A stretch of 64,000 nt of DNA from Artocarpus heterophyllus (GCA_025403435.1 CM046340.1:9524420-9588419); one strand, 5' to 3'. Shown: positions 34,593 to 47,829, numbered from the stretch's first letter. Notes: generated by a model not told the origin, from the letters alone. A program made the numbers and translations.

Positions 34593-37500
34593 ACCGTCAT
34601 GGCTAATTGACAGTAAGAGAATCGCTACGAAAATCAAGAGCGCATCTGGTACCTACGAACCTGAAAGAGTTAAATGGAAAAGCAACCCAACTAGAGCTTG
34701 TCCTAAGTGCCAGTATGTGATTGATAACAGTGATGTAAGATTTCCGATGTCCCCATATCCTTGAGATAATTTATTGTTATCAGAGTTCAGAGATAACTAG
34801 AGCTGCTCATTAATGAGTATAAGTAGATCTTGATATTGATTTTTTTTTTTTTTTTTTGAAACATCTCGTATCTGGACTCACCACGAATAGCACGAACCTG
34901 ATACAAACTTTTAAGGCCCTCAACATTCGGGTGGTTTAGCCTTACTAATCCGAAGTCGACCCATAAAGAGATCAAAAAGCTGCAAGAGTCTTTCAATATT
35001 GGCAGCTACGTTCAGAGGTACTCGTACCTGAGTCGCTTGCTTAAGTAAAACAATCCCTACCAACTGAACCAGCTAAATGTTGATGATCTTGATATTGATT
35101 TACTGCCACGGTATTGAAGATATTGGTAAATGCTAAATTCTAATTTGATTATACATGACTCTGTAAGTTAACAACCAATTTGAAATAGAATGACTTGCTT
35201 CTTCCCGTTGCCATGGCTTGTAAAAGTTCACATTTTCTTGGGACGTGTTAAGTTGCTAATGTCTGGTAAGTATTCTTATGGTGCCAAATTATTAGCTTTT
35301 CATCTAACATATGTTTAGCACAACATGTGCATCTTTTTGATTTATCTATCAACAATAAAGAATTACTGGAAATAAGAGACTAATGTAGAGTGTTTATATT
35401 GTGCATTAGTACTTCTGGAATCTGCAAAGTTTGTTCCACATTTTTTTTATCTAACTTGAAGTTGTAGCATTGCTTATCTGCTCTAAATGTAAGTTAGACT
35501 AACTTTGTGTAGGGCCAATGGTATCTTTAACACAATTTAAGTTAGCACAAGTGTAACTGGTGCTGCTTTTCACTACCTATTTTCCCCCTCTATTTCATTA
35601 AATTTAAAATGGCAACTACTTACTGTGATCCATCATGGACGTGTAGATGCACAAATAATGTTCATATTCGTAGTAATTGACAAATATTTCTTTGAATATG
35701 GATAGCAAGATGGTCTGTAAAAACTCGAGTCAACTGGACTGGAATATGAAATATTGAGTTAAAATGGTTAATTTGCTGCCAAAGAAGTTGTGGCCTTTGA
35801 ACCATGGATTGGGCAACTTCTTCACTCTTATAAGATCCAATATCACGCAGTTGGAACTTAGATTGGTTTATTTTTACCGGGATCCTCTAACATATATGAT
35901 TACCCTGACAACTTTTCCTCTTTGGTTTGATGCTAAATAAATGTATAAACTCATGGAAATGTTTGCTTCCTCAAGAGTGGCCAGGATTACCCAGAGGAGT
36001 GAAATTTGATCCAACTGATCAAGAGATTATAGGGCACTTAATAGCCAAAAGTGGTGAAGACGATTTGAAACCCCATCCTTTCATCAATGAGTTTATTCCA
36101 ACAGTCGATGAAGATGATGGAATCTGCTATGTCCATCCTCGGAAACTACCAGGTTGGTGACAGGTCTGAGGCTCTTTGATTGTTTTCTAGACTCTAGTTT
36201 TATGCTTAGATTTTAGTTAATAAATTTGGAAAACATGATTTCTTCAGGGGTTAAGCAAGGTGGAAGTGTTGCCCACTTTTTCCATAGAGCAATACTGGCA
36301 CTCGAAAGCACTGAAAGATCCATGATGTGGAGAGTCCCCTTCGCTGGCATAAGACCGGTCGTACCAAGCCAGTTATTTTAGATGGGGTTCAAAGAGGGTG
36401 TAAGAAGATTATGGTTCTCTACACGACTGCGGTCAGAGGAGGCAAAGCTGAGAAAACTAATTGGGTTACGCATCAATATCACCTAGGAACAGAGGAGGAT
36501 GAGAAGGATGGTGAGCACGTAATCTCGAAAATCTTTTACCGGCAGAACCAAGTCAAGCAAAATGATAAAAACGATCAAGATGTTGCTGAAATAACGGATA
36601 CCACTGTTACAAAAGTAGATCCACTCACTCCTAAGTCGGTGACGCCTGATTTCCCTTGTGGTGAACGGCGGCATTCTGAATTTGATCTGGGAATAGATAA
36701 TACTGTTACTTGTATAGATCCCTATATGCAGGTAGATCTCTTTTCCCTTGTATGCTCCTTTGGCTTTTCCCTAAGTGTGTAAAGTGCATCCATGTTTTCC
36801 ATTTGTGAATGACTAATTTGTTAAATTAAAGGGTTCAAATTTGAAACCATATTTTCTGGCATTTATTTGCCATTATCAGTATCTTATATTCTGTCATTCT
36901 CTTGTGATAAAATTAATTTTTTGACTTTAGCAGCTACATGGTTTTCAATATGATAAACTAGTTGCGGACTTTCCTTTTTCCATTAACACAACTGCCATGT
37001 ATGATATACCAACAGCTGCTTTTCATATCTTCTCTGTCTTACCGAAGTATGCTGACATTGAATGCTTGGGAGATGATATTACTGATTGTGAAGAGCCCAG
37101 CCACTGTGATCCGCCTAAGGCAGAAAATCAACTCGATGAAGCACCTAGTAATAAGGAGAACAATGCAAACTCTAATCAGGAGGATCCCAAATGGTGGGAT
37201 AGTGAAGTCGCAAAATTTGTTGGATACGCAACAACTTGCCAAAGGGTTGTCTCTCTGTGACGATCTTCTTCAAAGCCAGTCCCCGAACAGGGATGGTGAT
37301 GCGCATGAGAATGGTCAACCGCTGAAGGGCAAACCCAAGCTTGCCGATTATGCTCAGCTAGGACCAGAGGATTTAAAGAAGGATTTGGAGGAGTGCAAGA
37401 ATCTTGTACTTGATCCAGCAAACATCGAACTTGACCTGCCTTCTGACTTAGCCAGCTTGTGAGTTGTCTCCTCTTCCATTTCGTGTTTACATTGAATCAA

Positions 37501-37617
37501 GCAAGCATTTTTTTGCCTTTAAACTGTTTTAGATGGTATACATTCCTTGAATGGTTTATGTTGGAGTTTGGTTCACAGGAGAGCTTTTTTGCCTGGGGTG
37601 GTAAAATAGCTGGCTAG
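34593..37617 (+). pseudogene. SOG1: SOG1-like NAC transcription factor gene, disrupted
   Basis: SOG1 is the plant NAC-family master regulator of the DNA-damage response, activated by ATM/ATR phosphorylation. Visible exons: 34593-34734 (SWLIDSKRIATKIKSASG, CPKCQYVIDNSD), 35978-36152 ([34 protein letters not shown]), 36248-36731, 36934-37458 and a terminal piece 37564-37617 (EFGSQESFFAWGG). All are SOG1-specific blocks. Damage: in the third exon the NTGTRKRRKIHDD region is shifted and contains TGA where arginine is expected (about 36311), so the frame through HFFHRA hits TAG near 36381 while [10 protein letters not shown] continues in another frame. One extra base near 37206 separates WWDSE from SQNLLDTQQL. 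Bases are missing before SQL near 37449. The last intron lacks a normal AG (the bases before GAG are TTG). The start codon is not visible. The DLAEECK-type C-terminal block EDLKKDLEECKNLVLDPANIELD is readable at about 37367-37434. Assembly error could explain single shifts but not easily all of them. Confidence 0.82.
34843..35084 (-). mobile_element. tRNA-derived SINE in the first visible intron of the SOG1-like gene
   Basis: It lies between identical 17-base direct repeats GATCTTGATATTGATTT (34826-34842 and 35085-35101). The element is in reverse orientation: its poly(A) tail appears as a run of T next to the left repeat. Read on the minus strand it starts CAACATTTAGCTGGTTCAGT and has an A-box-like TAGCTGGTTCAGTTGG (35075-35060) and a B-box-like GGTACGAGTACC (35028-35017). 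These fit an RNA polymerase III promoter of a SINE about 240 bases long. Confidence 0.85.
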
Positions 37618-40231
37618 TAATGGTTTGTGCTCGAGCACTTTGAATGCTAATCCTTTGTCCATGGGTGGTCAACTTTTTGAGGCTTTTGTGAAGGCTTTGT
37701 CGCCCGTTAAACTTGTAACCTTGTGGTATCATATTAGCTAGCTTGAAATGTAATTGTCAGTGCAACATTGCTTCCTTATGTATGGTAACCCGTCTGTATT
37801 CTATTGACGCCTAATGGCTGAGAATATATGGAACTAATATGCTGTTAGGTGTTTAGTGAGTTTGTTACAAATGTTATGTTCAATCTCATCTAAACATGGA
37901 TGTTAACCAGATTTGGGATATTCGAACTCATTTTTGCATTAATGTGTCACTTTGCTAAAAGATTACCTGAATGGTAATGGTATTATTGTTGGCAATTATC
38001 AAAGTGATGAATTTGAAGAGTTTTTTATTTCCTGATTGCTTGGGGTAGAGCCATAATTTGATGCCTCCAGAGAAATAAAGATTACCTCTCTACTTACCAG
38101 ACAATCAGAACAAAAGCTTGCTTTTGCCCCCTTTTTTTTTTTAATTATTTTATATTCGTATCTTTTTAAATTTAAGCGTCATTTCATAATATTCTATGCC
38201 GTTTGATCTAGTGGTCATTGGCTCTTGCTTCTCTTTTAAAGGACTAAAACCTCTTGAAGCTTTGCCTTGATGCTTGTAATTCCCCATCTATGGCTGAATC
38301 AACTATGATTCGGATAATATGACCAAAAGTAAGGTTTGTGAAATGGGATTCACTTCTTAGCTATTCAGCTGTACCAAGGAATAATTAACTTGAGCTTGAA
38401 CTACTACAAATATAACCGAACTCAAGCAGCATTTTTTGACTTGGTCCTCAGCGGGGAGACGAAAAGCTGCAATTATTAAGCAAATAACTCAAACTTGAAA
38501 AGACAACTGAAATAAAAGACTAGTACTCGTGGGCCACAATATTATTAGAAGAACTCAGGCTCTGTCAACGCCAAGCAAAACACATAACGGATTGATCACA
38601 TGTCGTAATCGAAAAATGTGAAAGTACAGCTTGGAAGGAACTCTTCCAGTAACATTCATGAACCTGGAGGGGATGCTTTCTAGAACCATCAAAATGGGTT
38701 CTTGCCCAAAATGGGTCAACTGGGCCTAGCCCTCAAAATCAGTACGAACCACCCCAAAACAAACCAAGCTCAGTTATGAGGTCCCCTTTATGGCCTGTTC
38801 ATTTGTAGGTCATGACATGATTGGTTCTAGAGCAAGAGAAGAAGCCAAATGAAGAGACCTAACATAAAGCAACAGCCTCGGAGCATGTTGTAGGGTAAGT
38901 GTCCTTGCTGGACTAACATAGGGCAAGTGACCAAATTGTTGTATAAGGTAAACCTAGTTCTAGTCCTAGTCATAGTCATAGTCCTACCCCTCATTTAGTA
39001 TATCGATTTGAACTCTTTAGTTTGATCCATTCATAAGGTAAAACTCTCAGCATCTACAGTGTAAAGCAAAATACAATTACATTACAAAATTCTCGACAGT
39101 TATAGTATTTTGAACTAAAAATTGTTAAACTATTGGTTTTAACTCTTCTTTCAAATACCAGACAAGTTTTTCTTCTTTTTTTTTCCCTCATTGAAGGGCA
39201 CAAGAAAAAAGGGGGACACAAGTTTTTCTTTTTTCTTTTTTTCCTCATTAAAGGGCACAAGAAAAAAGAGGGAAAAAAATTATCAAATTGGTGGGTTCTA
39301 CAGTGCAAAAGAGTGTCCGAAATCAATGACTCAAGTTCCTTTTTTGGTGGCAATGATGAAGCCAAAGAACAGACAGAGAGGGTCTAACACACCCTGGCCT
39401 AAATTGGCTCTAGCTCAACTCCATTTCTGAATTTTGTGAAGAATAATGATGAACCCCCACCATCATTCATCATCGCTTTATTTTATATTTTGCTTTTTCA
39501 AATTGTTTGTTTGCTTGCTTGCTTTCTTCGTCTAGATTTGTTTGTGCACAAACTTTTTTCAACGTTGGTAGTGCAAATGTTGCTTTATATTTTCAAACCT
39601 TTATTTGACTAAACATATTCTTAAAAGGACATTTCTTAGAAATACAAAAAACACTCAAGTGTTGATGAAGTCTGGACCCGTGGGGCAATCTTATTCAGAT
39701 TACACTTAAGACTTATGTTAGATGTTGAATATTATATATACGCGTGTGTGTATATATATATATATATATAAACTTTTGGGCTTTTTAATTTGATATCATA
39801 AGCACAATATGCATGGAGCTAAGATGTGCACAATTTTTGTGTTAAGTTCATGCATAAATCTTTATCACTTTTTTATTATTTTAAATTGATAATTTTCATT
39901 TTTTTAGAAACAAAAAGAGGCTCTCACATAACGTCCCAATTATTGGAATACCTACCTTTAGACTCTAATCATCCAATAATTAATTATCTATAAATACCTA
40001 ATTAAGATATGCATGTAGTGTAGGTAGTTAGCCAAAGGGCGACATAGTCTTCCATTAAAAATTAGTATATGCATTAATTAATACACAAAGCGGCGTTTCC
40101 AATCATGAGCAGACATCCTAACCCGTGGAGTTAACTGCGTGACAATGACATTCGCCAAAATTAATCAATTCTAGCTCGGGTTTGTTGCTATTTTCAACCC
40201 CTATGAAAAAAATTATTGAGTCTCGTCATCA

Positions 40232-40274
<43 letters not shown>

Positions 40275-41179
40275 GTATAGGGTTTGTTGCTATTTTTCAA
40301 CTAGTCTCGTCATCATGCATATATATATATATATATAAATATTTATTACGTGACAAAGACTTTGTACATACATGCAGTACCATGTTCACTTGATGAATGT
40401 AAAAAATTATAGCTCAAACCACTTTTATTTGTCTCAATTATGCGAATATTTAAAATTATTAGAGTAGGGATTTAAACGGTACTGTTATTAGCTAGGAGAC
40501 TGTTAAAATTGTGAATAGGACCCACCTACTTTATGTTTAATCTCGACTTAATCCTAGAATGTAGAACAGTACCCTATTAATTAAGCATGATCCTATGAGA
40601 CATAAGGTGGATTCCATTCACTCACACGTCTTATGCTTAATTTGGACTTAACCCAAATCAAAACGTATAGGCATTTAATCTTGTCAAAGTAGCCATTTCA
40701 TTATGTTTTATTTTTTATATAAAAAAGATGATAAGTAGTGTCATCATGTTCCTGTCTCGCTACAAACAAGGGGCATTGGCAAAGGAACTTGGTCAATATT
40801 TTCGTCTATTAGCATTAAGAGAGTCTCGATCACAATGGCCTAAAACATATTTAGCAGAGCCACCAGGAAACATAATTACAAACTTATTATAAAGGAGAAG
40901 AATTAATCCTTAAACGATAGAGTTTTAATAAGTTATCCTCTTGTCGTCATGCTATCACCGCTTATAGTATTTTATTCGTAAAGTTAAGACTTTGAAAATA
41001 CAATGAATGAAACGAGAGGCTTATAACAGTGCCCTGAACATAATAATTTAAAAATAAACGTAGTTTTATTTCCATTAATAACGGTGTTAGACATCATCAG
41101 TACCGCGAACTTTATTCAAATCAGAATGACACTAACACAAAGTTTTTGAAAACTTTAATCGGAAAGCACATCTTCTTAT

Positions 41180-41430
41180 CCACGTTGATCATGATGTGGA
41201 CGGCGAGAGAGGCGAAGGAGAAAGACTTTTGATCTATCACTCCATTATTGGAGGGGGGACAGGGGACAAGTCAAGCGGGGGCCCACAGGTGGGACCCTGG
41301 TGTGATTGGAAGAGAATCTGACGTGGAGGGGTATGGTGGGGTTGAAGATTAGGAGGCGCACGTGGGTGTGATAAGGCTGCAATGGTCATGAGTCGCCTTC
41401 TGTCGGGGTTTCACTTTCTCTAGTCGAGAA
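41180..41430 (+). promoter_or_regulatory. Promoter-like patch without a gene
   Basis: A GC-richer stretch with GACGTGGAGG, a G-box type GCACGTGGG, GGGGGCCCACAGGTGGGACCC and GAATATAAAGG at the end, followed by a purine run and a CT-rich leader-like sequence. No coding region follows for several kilobases on the plus strand. It may be a promoter of a lost or non-coding gene; evidence is weak. Confidence 0.25.
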
Positions 41431-42280
41431 TATAAAGGAAAAAAAAAAAAAAAAAAAGATAGGGGGAGTTTTGGCTTCTCTTCTATGTGGCCGACAACTC
41501 AATATCAGATAGCAAATTCTCACCTCCTCCCTTCTACTGGCACACTGACCCACTCACACACCTAAACTTTTCAATAAAAGAAGAGAAAAATTGGAATTCT
41601 CTCCTAGGACATTCTTCTAATAAAGGAGGGAAAAAAAATACCCTTTAGAGGTAGAATCATATATTCCTTGATTCTTAGATTTTAATCTAGTTAAAATGAA
41701 TTTCAAACTACAAGATGTTGATATGATCTTTACATTAGGCCATTCAAAGTGAGAAGAAAAGTCCCTAATAATTAACCTCTAGCATTATAGAACCTGCATG
41801 TTATTTGTACGTGGACTTGTCTAGTTGATTTATAACTATAAATGTGAAATATACAGTAAAAAAAAAACCCTATTAATAGAAATGTTTTGAATTGTTAGAT
41901 TTTTATTAAATTCGGTTAAATTATTCTTTTTTTATAGTGGTATTATTTCCCAATTTCAATATAATCCAGTGGTTCAAAATTATAGGTCATTGATACGATT
42001 TTTTTTCTAAGCTACTATAGAATTTTCTAAACAGATGTTAACAGTGGCTATCATTATTGGTAATGGTAAACACTTACCATTTCTATACATTGTGGCTTAT
42101 TACAAGAGTCAATTCTCACGTGTCTTCAAAACTTTGTGATCAACTCAACAAAACCTCATTTCTTTAGATGGAGACCGAGTGTGTTTTGAACTCAATAATC
42201 AACTTGACCATTTTAATCATAAAACAGAAATCACACTCAAGTATCATTCACAAATGAGGAATCAATATTTCCGAATATAT

Positions 42281-42460
42281 AGGCCCCGTTTGTTTTTATT
42301 CTTAGAATTTTTGAAAATATTTTTGCACATTTTTTGTGACAAAAATTTTAAAAACACTCTCAACATAAAAATTCTCATTTTTTAAAACAAAAATATTTTC
42401 ATCTATTTTAAAAATAATACTTAATTGATTTAAAACAAAAATGGCCCTATAGTTTATGGT
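42281..42460. repeat. MITE of the GTTTGGTATTG/CAAACGG family
   Basis: It starts GGCCCCGTTTGTTTTTATTC and continues with AGAATTTTTGAAAATATTTT, the inverted orientation of the copy at 16938-17095. The far end is degraded. Confidence 0.6.
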
Positions 42461-45005
42461 TCAACATGCCTGTTTGAGAACGTTGTTCAAACTTAAAACA
42501 CTATAATAATTTATAAGTTGTTTGAAAGAGCGGTTGAAACTGAAGTTATTGATTTAAAAACTGTAACACATGAAGCTTTATATTGTAATAATTTATTATA
42601 ATTATTAAGAGTTTTATACTATTAATTGATTAGAACTATTGGTTTTAACAATGTCATAATACGACAAAGCCAATTTAAATTAAACTATTTTCTTCGTACC
42701 AGAGTTCGCAAACGAGTTGACCGGTAAAAACTCAAAGTGGTGAATACTTTTTACTTTCACCCCTGCAGGCATTGCTGTCAGAGCGGCTGAAGTTGCTTTT
42801 CCTTTACCCTTTTTTTTCTCAGAAACGTGTGCAGTGAGAACAGACAAAAGGGATTACTATACCGTGTAGTGCAGTCATCTCTGCTGCACACGTGCCAACG
42901 TGAATGTGGGTTGGAAGGCAATAATTATAACGCAGTTCAGTGTTTCTTCAACAAAGCCCATGAGAGTGTTTTTGACTACACATGCACGACAAAAAAAAAA
43001 GAAAAAGAAGAAGAAGAAAAATATTTGCCCTACACCTCGTCAGAAGGGCGTGTTTGGATGCTCAACTCGTGATGCCTAAGCCGGAGACAAGGCCTAGGAT
43101 TATATTAATTTGCAATGAACCTAATGTTGTTTGGTTTAGGACATGAAAATCAAATCCAAAGATAAATAAGATACTGAGGGTCCAACCAAACATCTGTTTC
43201 TCACAACTTTAAACTTGGTAAAACACATATTGATATAGCAGTATAAAAAGGAATTTTATGGGGTATTTGAGAACTGTGGTTAAAATCAATTTTGGTTAAA
43301 ACACTATAGCATATGAGAGCTTTAAGAGTAATAACTTTTTACTTTTTTATTATAGCATGCGAGAACTTTTTATTGTTTGTTGGTTCGAACTAATTGGTTC
43401 CAACCAATGGATGGAAAAAAACTATTAATATTAATAATGCGTCTATATGGATTTAGATGATAGTATTACTTTGTTTTTCTTATGCATATGTTTATTTTCC
43501 CCCTCACAAGTGCCCCTAAAAGACCTAGTCAAAGTGCTAGTTACAATGCATTTTGTGTCTTGGCACTTTTTGGACCTTGCCCACCATGAACAGTTTTTCT
43601 ATAAAAGATCAGGTTTAAACAGTTTTTGATTTTTGTTTAAGCGAAGTCATCTTAACTTCACTTCAAATGATAAAGGGTCCTACATGATTGCACCAGATTA
43701 TGGGTGTTTAGGGTCCATTAGTCCCCTAAGCTGTCCTCTCTTTGTAGACTAGTCATACATGATTGCCCCAATTATGGAAGGCCTAGAGCCCAACCTATTA
43801 CTCTATCACCTCTTTCTGTTATACTTCCATTATAAGCTTATCAAACATATTAATTTATACTTAAAAGAGAGAATTAATATGAACATTTTGAGGCATTCTT
43901 ATGTTGTGTAACACATTACTTTGAAAAAATATAGTACCAAAACAAAAAAGAAAAAAACATATTACCTTGAAAAAGATATGAACTTTGAAATTTTGAACTT
44001 TTCCCACCCGTGCTTGGATTTTTTTGTATTTGTTAGTAAAGCATTGTTTATTTCAGGTTTTAAGTTTGCCCTTTTGTGAAATTGTCAATCAACTTCAATA
44101 GCCAAAGAGGGGAAGAGAAAAAAAAAAAAAAAAAGAATTCTTCTCAAAGTAATTGTATCTTGATATATTAAGCTTGTAAAAGAATAAACTTCTTGGAGAA
44201 ACATCAAATAACTTTTGGCAGTTAATAATTTGCTTTGTTAAACAAACAATTGCATGAATATCTCCCTAAACTTTTGGCATTTTTCTGCAAGTTTAGTAAG
44301 AAGAAAAAACATTATTGTTGTTGAGGAGAATTATGTTCCTCTCTCTCTCTTCACTCAATAGATCCTTCTCTCTTTTGAAGCGCAAACATGGGGAGAAGAC
44401 CCACCCAAGTGAAGCATATGAAATAGAGAAAAAAAAAAGAAGATAAAACCAAGATTATGGTGCTTTGACCTTGAGGGTCAAGCTTTAAATCTTGAATAAT
44501 TGATGGCTAATTAACTTCTAATAATCTCCGCACAAAGAAATGTGGAGAAGTAATTAAGGAATTAAACAAGAAGACCATGAAATCTCAATGTTTGAAACTC
44601 TCTCAGTTTCCAATGAACATGGTCATTTTGATCACTGAAATTACAAGATCACATGGCTCATAAAAAACCAGATTTTGAATGAAAATAAAACACAACACAG
44701 AACAAGCAAACATTTATTTACAAAAAAGAATTAACCGACATCAAGAACTATATATAGCTGTAGCTCAAAATAATATAAATATGGAGGTTTTTAATTCATG
44801 CTATCCGGTGATATACATCTAGCCGCCGATCCCATACAAAATTTTGTTTGAACTCTCACCCATAATATCCGCCAAACTTCTATTGACAATTTACCAAAAA
44901 AAAAAAGGACCCCAAAAAAGAAACCAAAAAAAAAAAAAACCCATAATCCTCCTTGCCCTTTTCCTTGGATTTTTCAAACTTTGAAGGAGGAATTTTTTTT
45001 TTTTT

Positions 45006-45155
45006 TCAATCATGCCAACAAAGAAGCATGACCACACACCTCCTTATAATGTACAGCCTTGCTCTTTGCTCCCTAAGGACTCCTCCAAATCCTCTGCTTG
45101 GGGATGAAAGCCTTCTCTTGGATCCTCCCATAGTGGCTGAACTGCTTATCTTCAT
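45006..45155 (-). CDS. DVL/RTFL (DEVIL/ROTUNDIFOLIA-like) small polypeptide, 49 aa
   Basis: DVL/RTFL peptides are plant-specific small plasma-membrane-associated proteins whose overexpression alters cell proliferation and organ shape. The frame is ATG at 45155 to TGA at 45006. After a basic, serine-rich start ([15 protein letters not shown]) comes the RTF domain: [28 protein letters not shown], which ends the protein as in the family. The size is typical and the gene has no intron in the coding part. It is too short to stand out among open frames; a longer frame on the same strand overlaps it in another phase and is not the gene. A TATA box about 195 bases upstream supports it. Confidence 0.9.
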   Translation of the reverse strand: MKISSSATMGGSKRRLSSPSRGFGGVLREQRARLYIIRRCVVMLLCWHD

Positions 45156-45346
45156 GACTACTTTTCACAAATATAGTACTACTTTTGTTAACAATAATTT
45201 TTTTTTTCTTTCCTTTTCTTTTCTTTCTTTCTTTCTTTTTTTTTTTTGGGTGAAATTTTGTTAGTGAGAGTAGTGAATTTTGAGCCTTTGGAGCTTTGAG
45301 GAAGTAGTTATGATTAATTGGGTGAGTTTGGGGGGTTTGAGAATTG

Positions 45347-45358
45347 GGTTTATATAGA
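45347..45358 (-). promoter_or_regulatory. Probable TATA box of the DVL/RTFL gene
   Basis: On the minus strand the sequence is CCTCTATATAAACCC, followed by a leader rich in C and A that reaches the start codon at 45155 about 195 bases later. This matches a plant core promoter layout. Confidence 0.6.
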
Positions 45359-46638
45359 GGGTTGGGGTGTGTGGTTCTGGCAAAGACTGGTCTAGTAAAG
45401 AGCCAACGATGGGGCATGAACGGGCGTGCAGTGCCCCCAAACCCACCAGACAAAACCCCATTTGGGACCACTTCCCACTTGGGGAATCCATACTCCAACA
45501 CGTATGAAAAAATTAAAAATAATAATAATAAAATAATAAAAATAAAAAAGAAATAATAAGACTATTCAAACAAGTCTCTCCCTCTTCCTACAAACACGGC
45601 TACTACTTGTTTTGATATGTAGTAGCCTGTCTACATGTATCCTCCTCCCATATCTTCATGTAGGAATTACTCACCGGCATAATGGGTCGGCCACTACTTT
45701 TAAAAAATGCAACAAGGCAAACAGAAAGTTTTCTTGTTTAGCCAAAGAAATAAAAGAGACACACAAAGTTGGTGTGTGTGGTTTATTATTAGGAAATAAA
45801 TGATGATGATTTTGTGCATAAATAAACTATAAAGAGAAAAACCTTAAATTCAGTGTCTTGTTTGATCAATAGGCCAAGGAAAAAAAAAAAAAAAACAGCC
45901 TCTGATTATTTTTTAAGTGCTTTTCTTTGTTGGTTTCCTTTGATTTTTGTTGGATCCACCTGCAAGGGTAAGGCCTAGCAAGTTGAGTTGAATCCTACAT
46001 AAGCATGCATATTAATTAACCACCTTTAGCAAGTTTAAAAGCATATAATGAGTTCATCTTATCATCTTTTTTGACTCTTAATGTCAATCAAAAATATTTG
46101 TGGGGGTCAAGGGTTTATATCATTTGATTTCGAATTTATTATTATTATTATTATTATTGTTATTATAAGAGGTTTTGATGGAGAAATTTGGGTGTTGAGT
46201 GTGGTAAAAAATGGTTAAAACTTATAAGTAGGCCATGGTCCGGAAATTATTGCCTTTTTTGGGTGAGTGGAAAAACATAGTTGTGTTGTGAGAGCAACGT
46301 TTGGGTTTGATAAGGAATTTGATCTTACATAATTTCGGCAGTTATGTTTATTCATGACTTTTGAAAAAGATGTCTCGAGTTTTCATGCCGTCCACAGAAA
46401 ATTACACAGGGAAAAAAGAAAAAAAAAAACAGAAAAAGAAAAGAAAAAAGATTGTACATATTTTAGCTTTTTAATTTTACATATAGTACATTTAATTTTT
46501 TTTCCCTGAATTATAACATGTACGTATTGCAAAATTTGCAAAGACAGAAGATAGAGTAAGATCTCCAACAGTGACGTATATGTAGTACTTGTTGAGATTT
46601 GTTACAAAAATTTGAATTAAAGTACTCAGATCTTGCTG

Positions 46639-46672
<34 letters not shown>

Positions 46673-47829
46673 CAGAGAGTTGTCTCCAACGGAATATATA
46701 TATAGAGCAAAACTAAATAAATATAAGGCAAATAAATATATTTGAATCATGAATGAACTAGCTAACTTCAGTACCAGATGAGATCAAAGGTTTTCAATAC
46801 AGAAGTGGAGCCACTCACAGACCAGAGTGAACGACCACCCTTAAATTTTTGTTGTCTTTTAATTTCACAACTTTTGTGTTTCATTTTTTAAAATTATATT
46901 TTATCCATCTTAAAATAGTATTTTGTTTCTCATAAAATTATATTTTACCTTTTGTAAAATTCTATATGTTATTATTTACCTCATCTTTTTAGCTCAGTTA
47001 CGCTCTTTATCCTTTGAACTAACTTTTATGCCTAGGTGCTGGTTCAACATATATATCTGCAATTACTTTACCAAAGTTTTTCTAAAGTTTCAAGGTTAAA
47101 GATCAATGATGAGCAAGATTCGATATTTACTATAAATTACCATTTATAGGAGCAGGCACAAAACCCGACTAAGTGTGATTGATTAATAAAATAATTCAGA
47201 TGCTTGACCAAAATGAAAAGCAACGAAACCCACATGCTTTGCCTCGTGTTCCTCCCATTTTCATGGTCTTTTTTAGGATAGCTGTCAGTATTGGTTAAGG
47301 CGCTGGCCATTGATATTTTTGCCTATTCCATTTCCTATTAAAAAAAGTGATTTTATTTGGAGGATCATGCATGGAAAGATGATGTGGTCTTCTCTTCATG
47401 CATATAAAATATGCATACAATAATATCGTTTCTGTACGGGTTCAGTTTTTGTCTTAGAATTGATATATAATTAACTATATATATATATATATATATATAT
47501 TCTGGATGATCTAGTTTAACTATATTCACATTACACCACCAGTTATATGATAAAAGGGTGAAGCTACAGTTCTCCTCGACAACGTTGTCAGTCTCATTTT
47601 GATAGACAGGTACATTTCGTGTGGGATTCATATCTTATGCATTGTCTTTTTAAAATTATTTGGATATGTCACTCTTTATATCTATAACCATTTTTTTAGG
47701 GGAAAAAAAAACTACATTTTGTAGGGAAATCATGCATTTCAAAAGCATATTCTCATGGTGGAGTACAAGACACCCAAGGCTTTGGGAATTCAAAACGGAG
47801 AAAAACCATAGACAATGAGTGATAGATTT

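Larger units (their letters stand above)
37618..45005. other. Long intergenic region without a recognised gene
   Basis: Mostly AT-rich. Repeats seen: short inverted-repeat family copies near 39030-39165, 42490-42660 and 43255-43420; a PIF-type MITE near 42281-42460; two direct copies of TTGTTGCTATTTT...TCTCGTCATCATGCAT with (AT)n tails at about 40180-40262 and 40280-40340; an (AT)n run near 39745-39770. A GC-richer, promoter-like patch lies at 41180-41430. Open frames here (for example 39054-39430, 42827-43072, 43447-43629) show no family features. Confidence 0.45.

Noticed and set aside
45073..45501. A 142-codon open frame on the minus strand over the DVL/RTFL locus
   Set aside because: It crosses the promoter, leader and coding part in another phase, is lysine-rich from poly-T DNA, and has no family features; the 49-residue frame is the real gene.
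46383..46750. Minus-strand small frames with Tyr-Ile repeats
   Set aside because: They are translations of an AT microsatellite.
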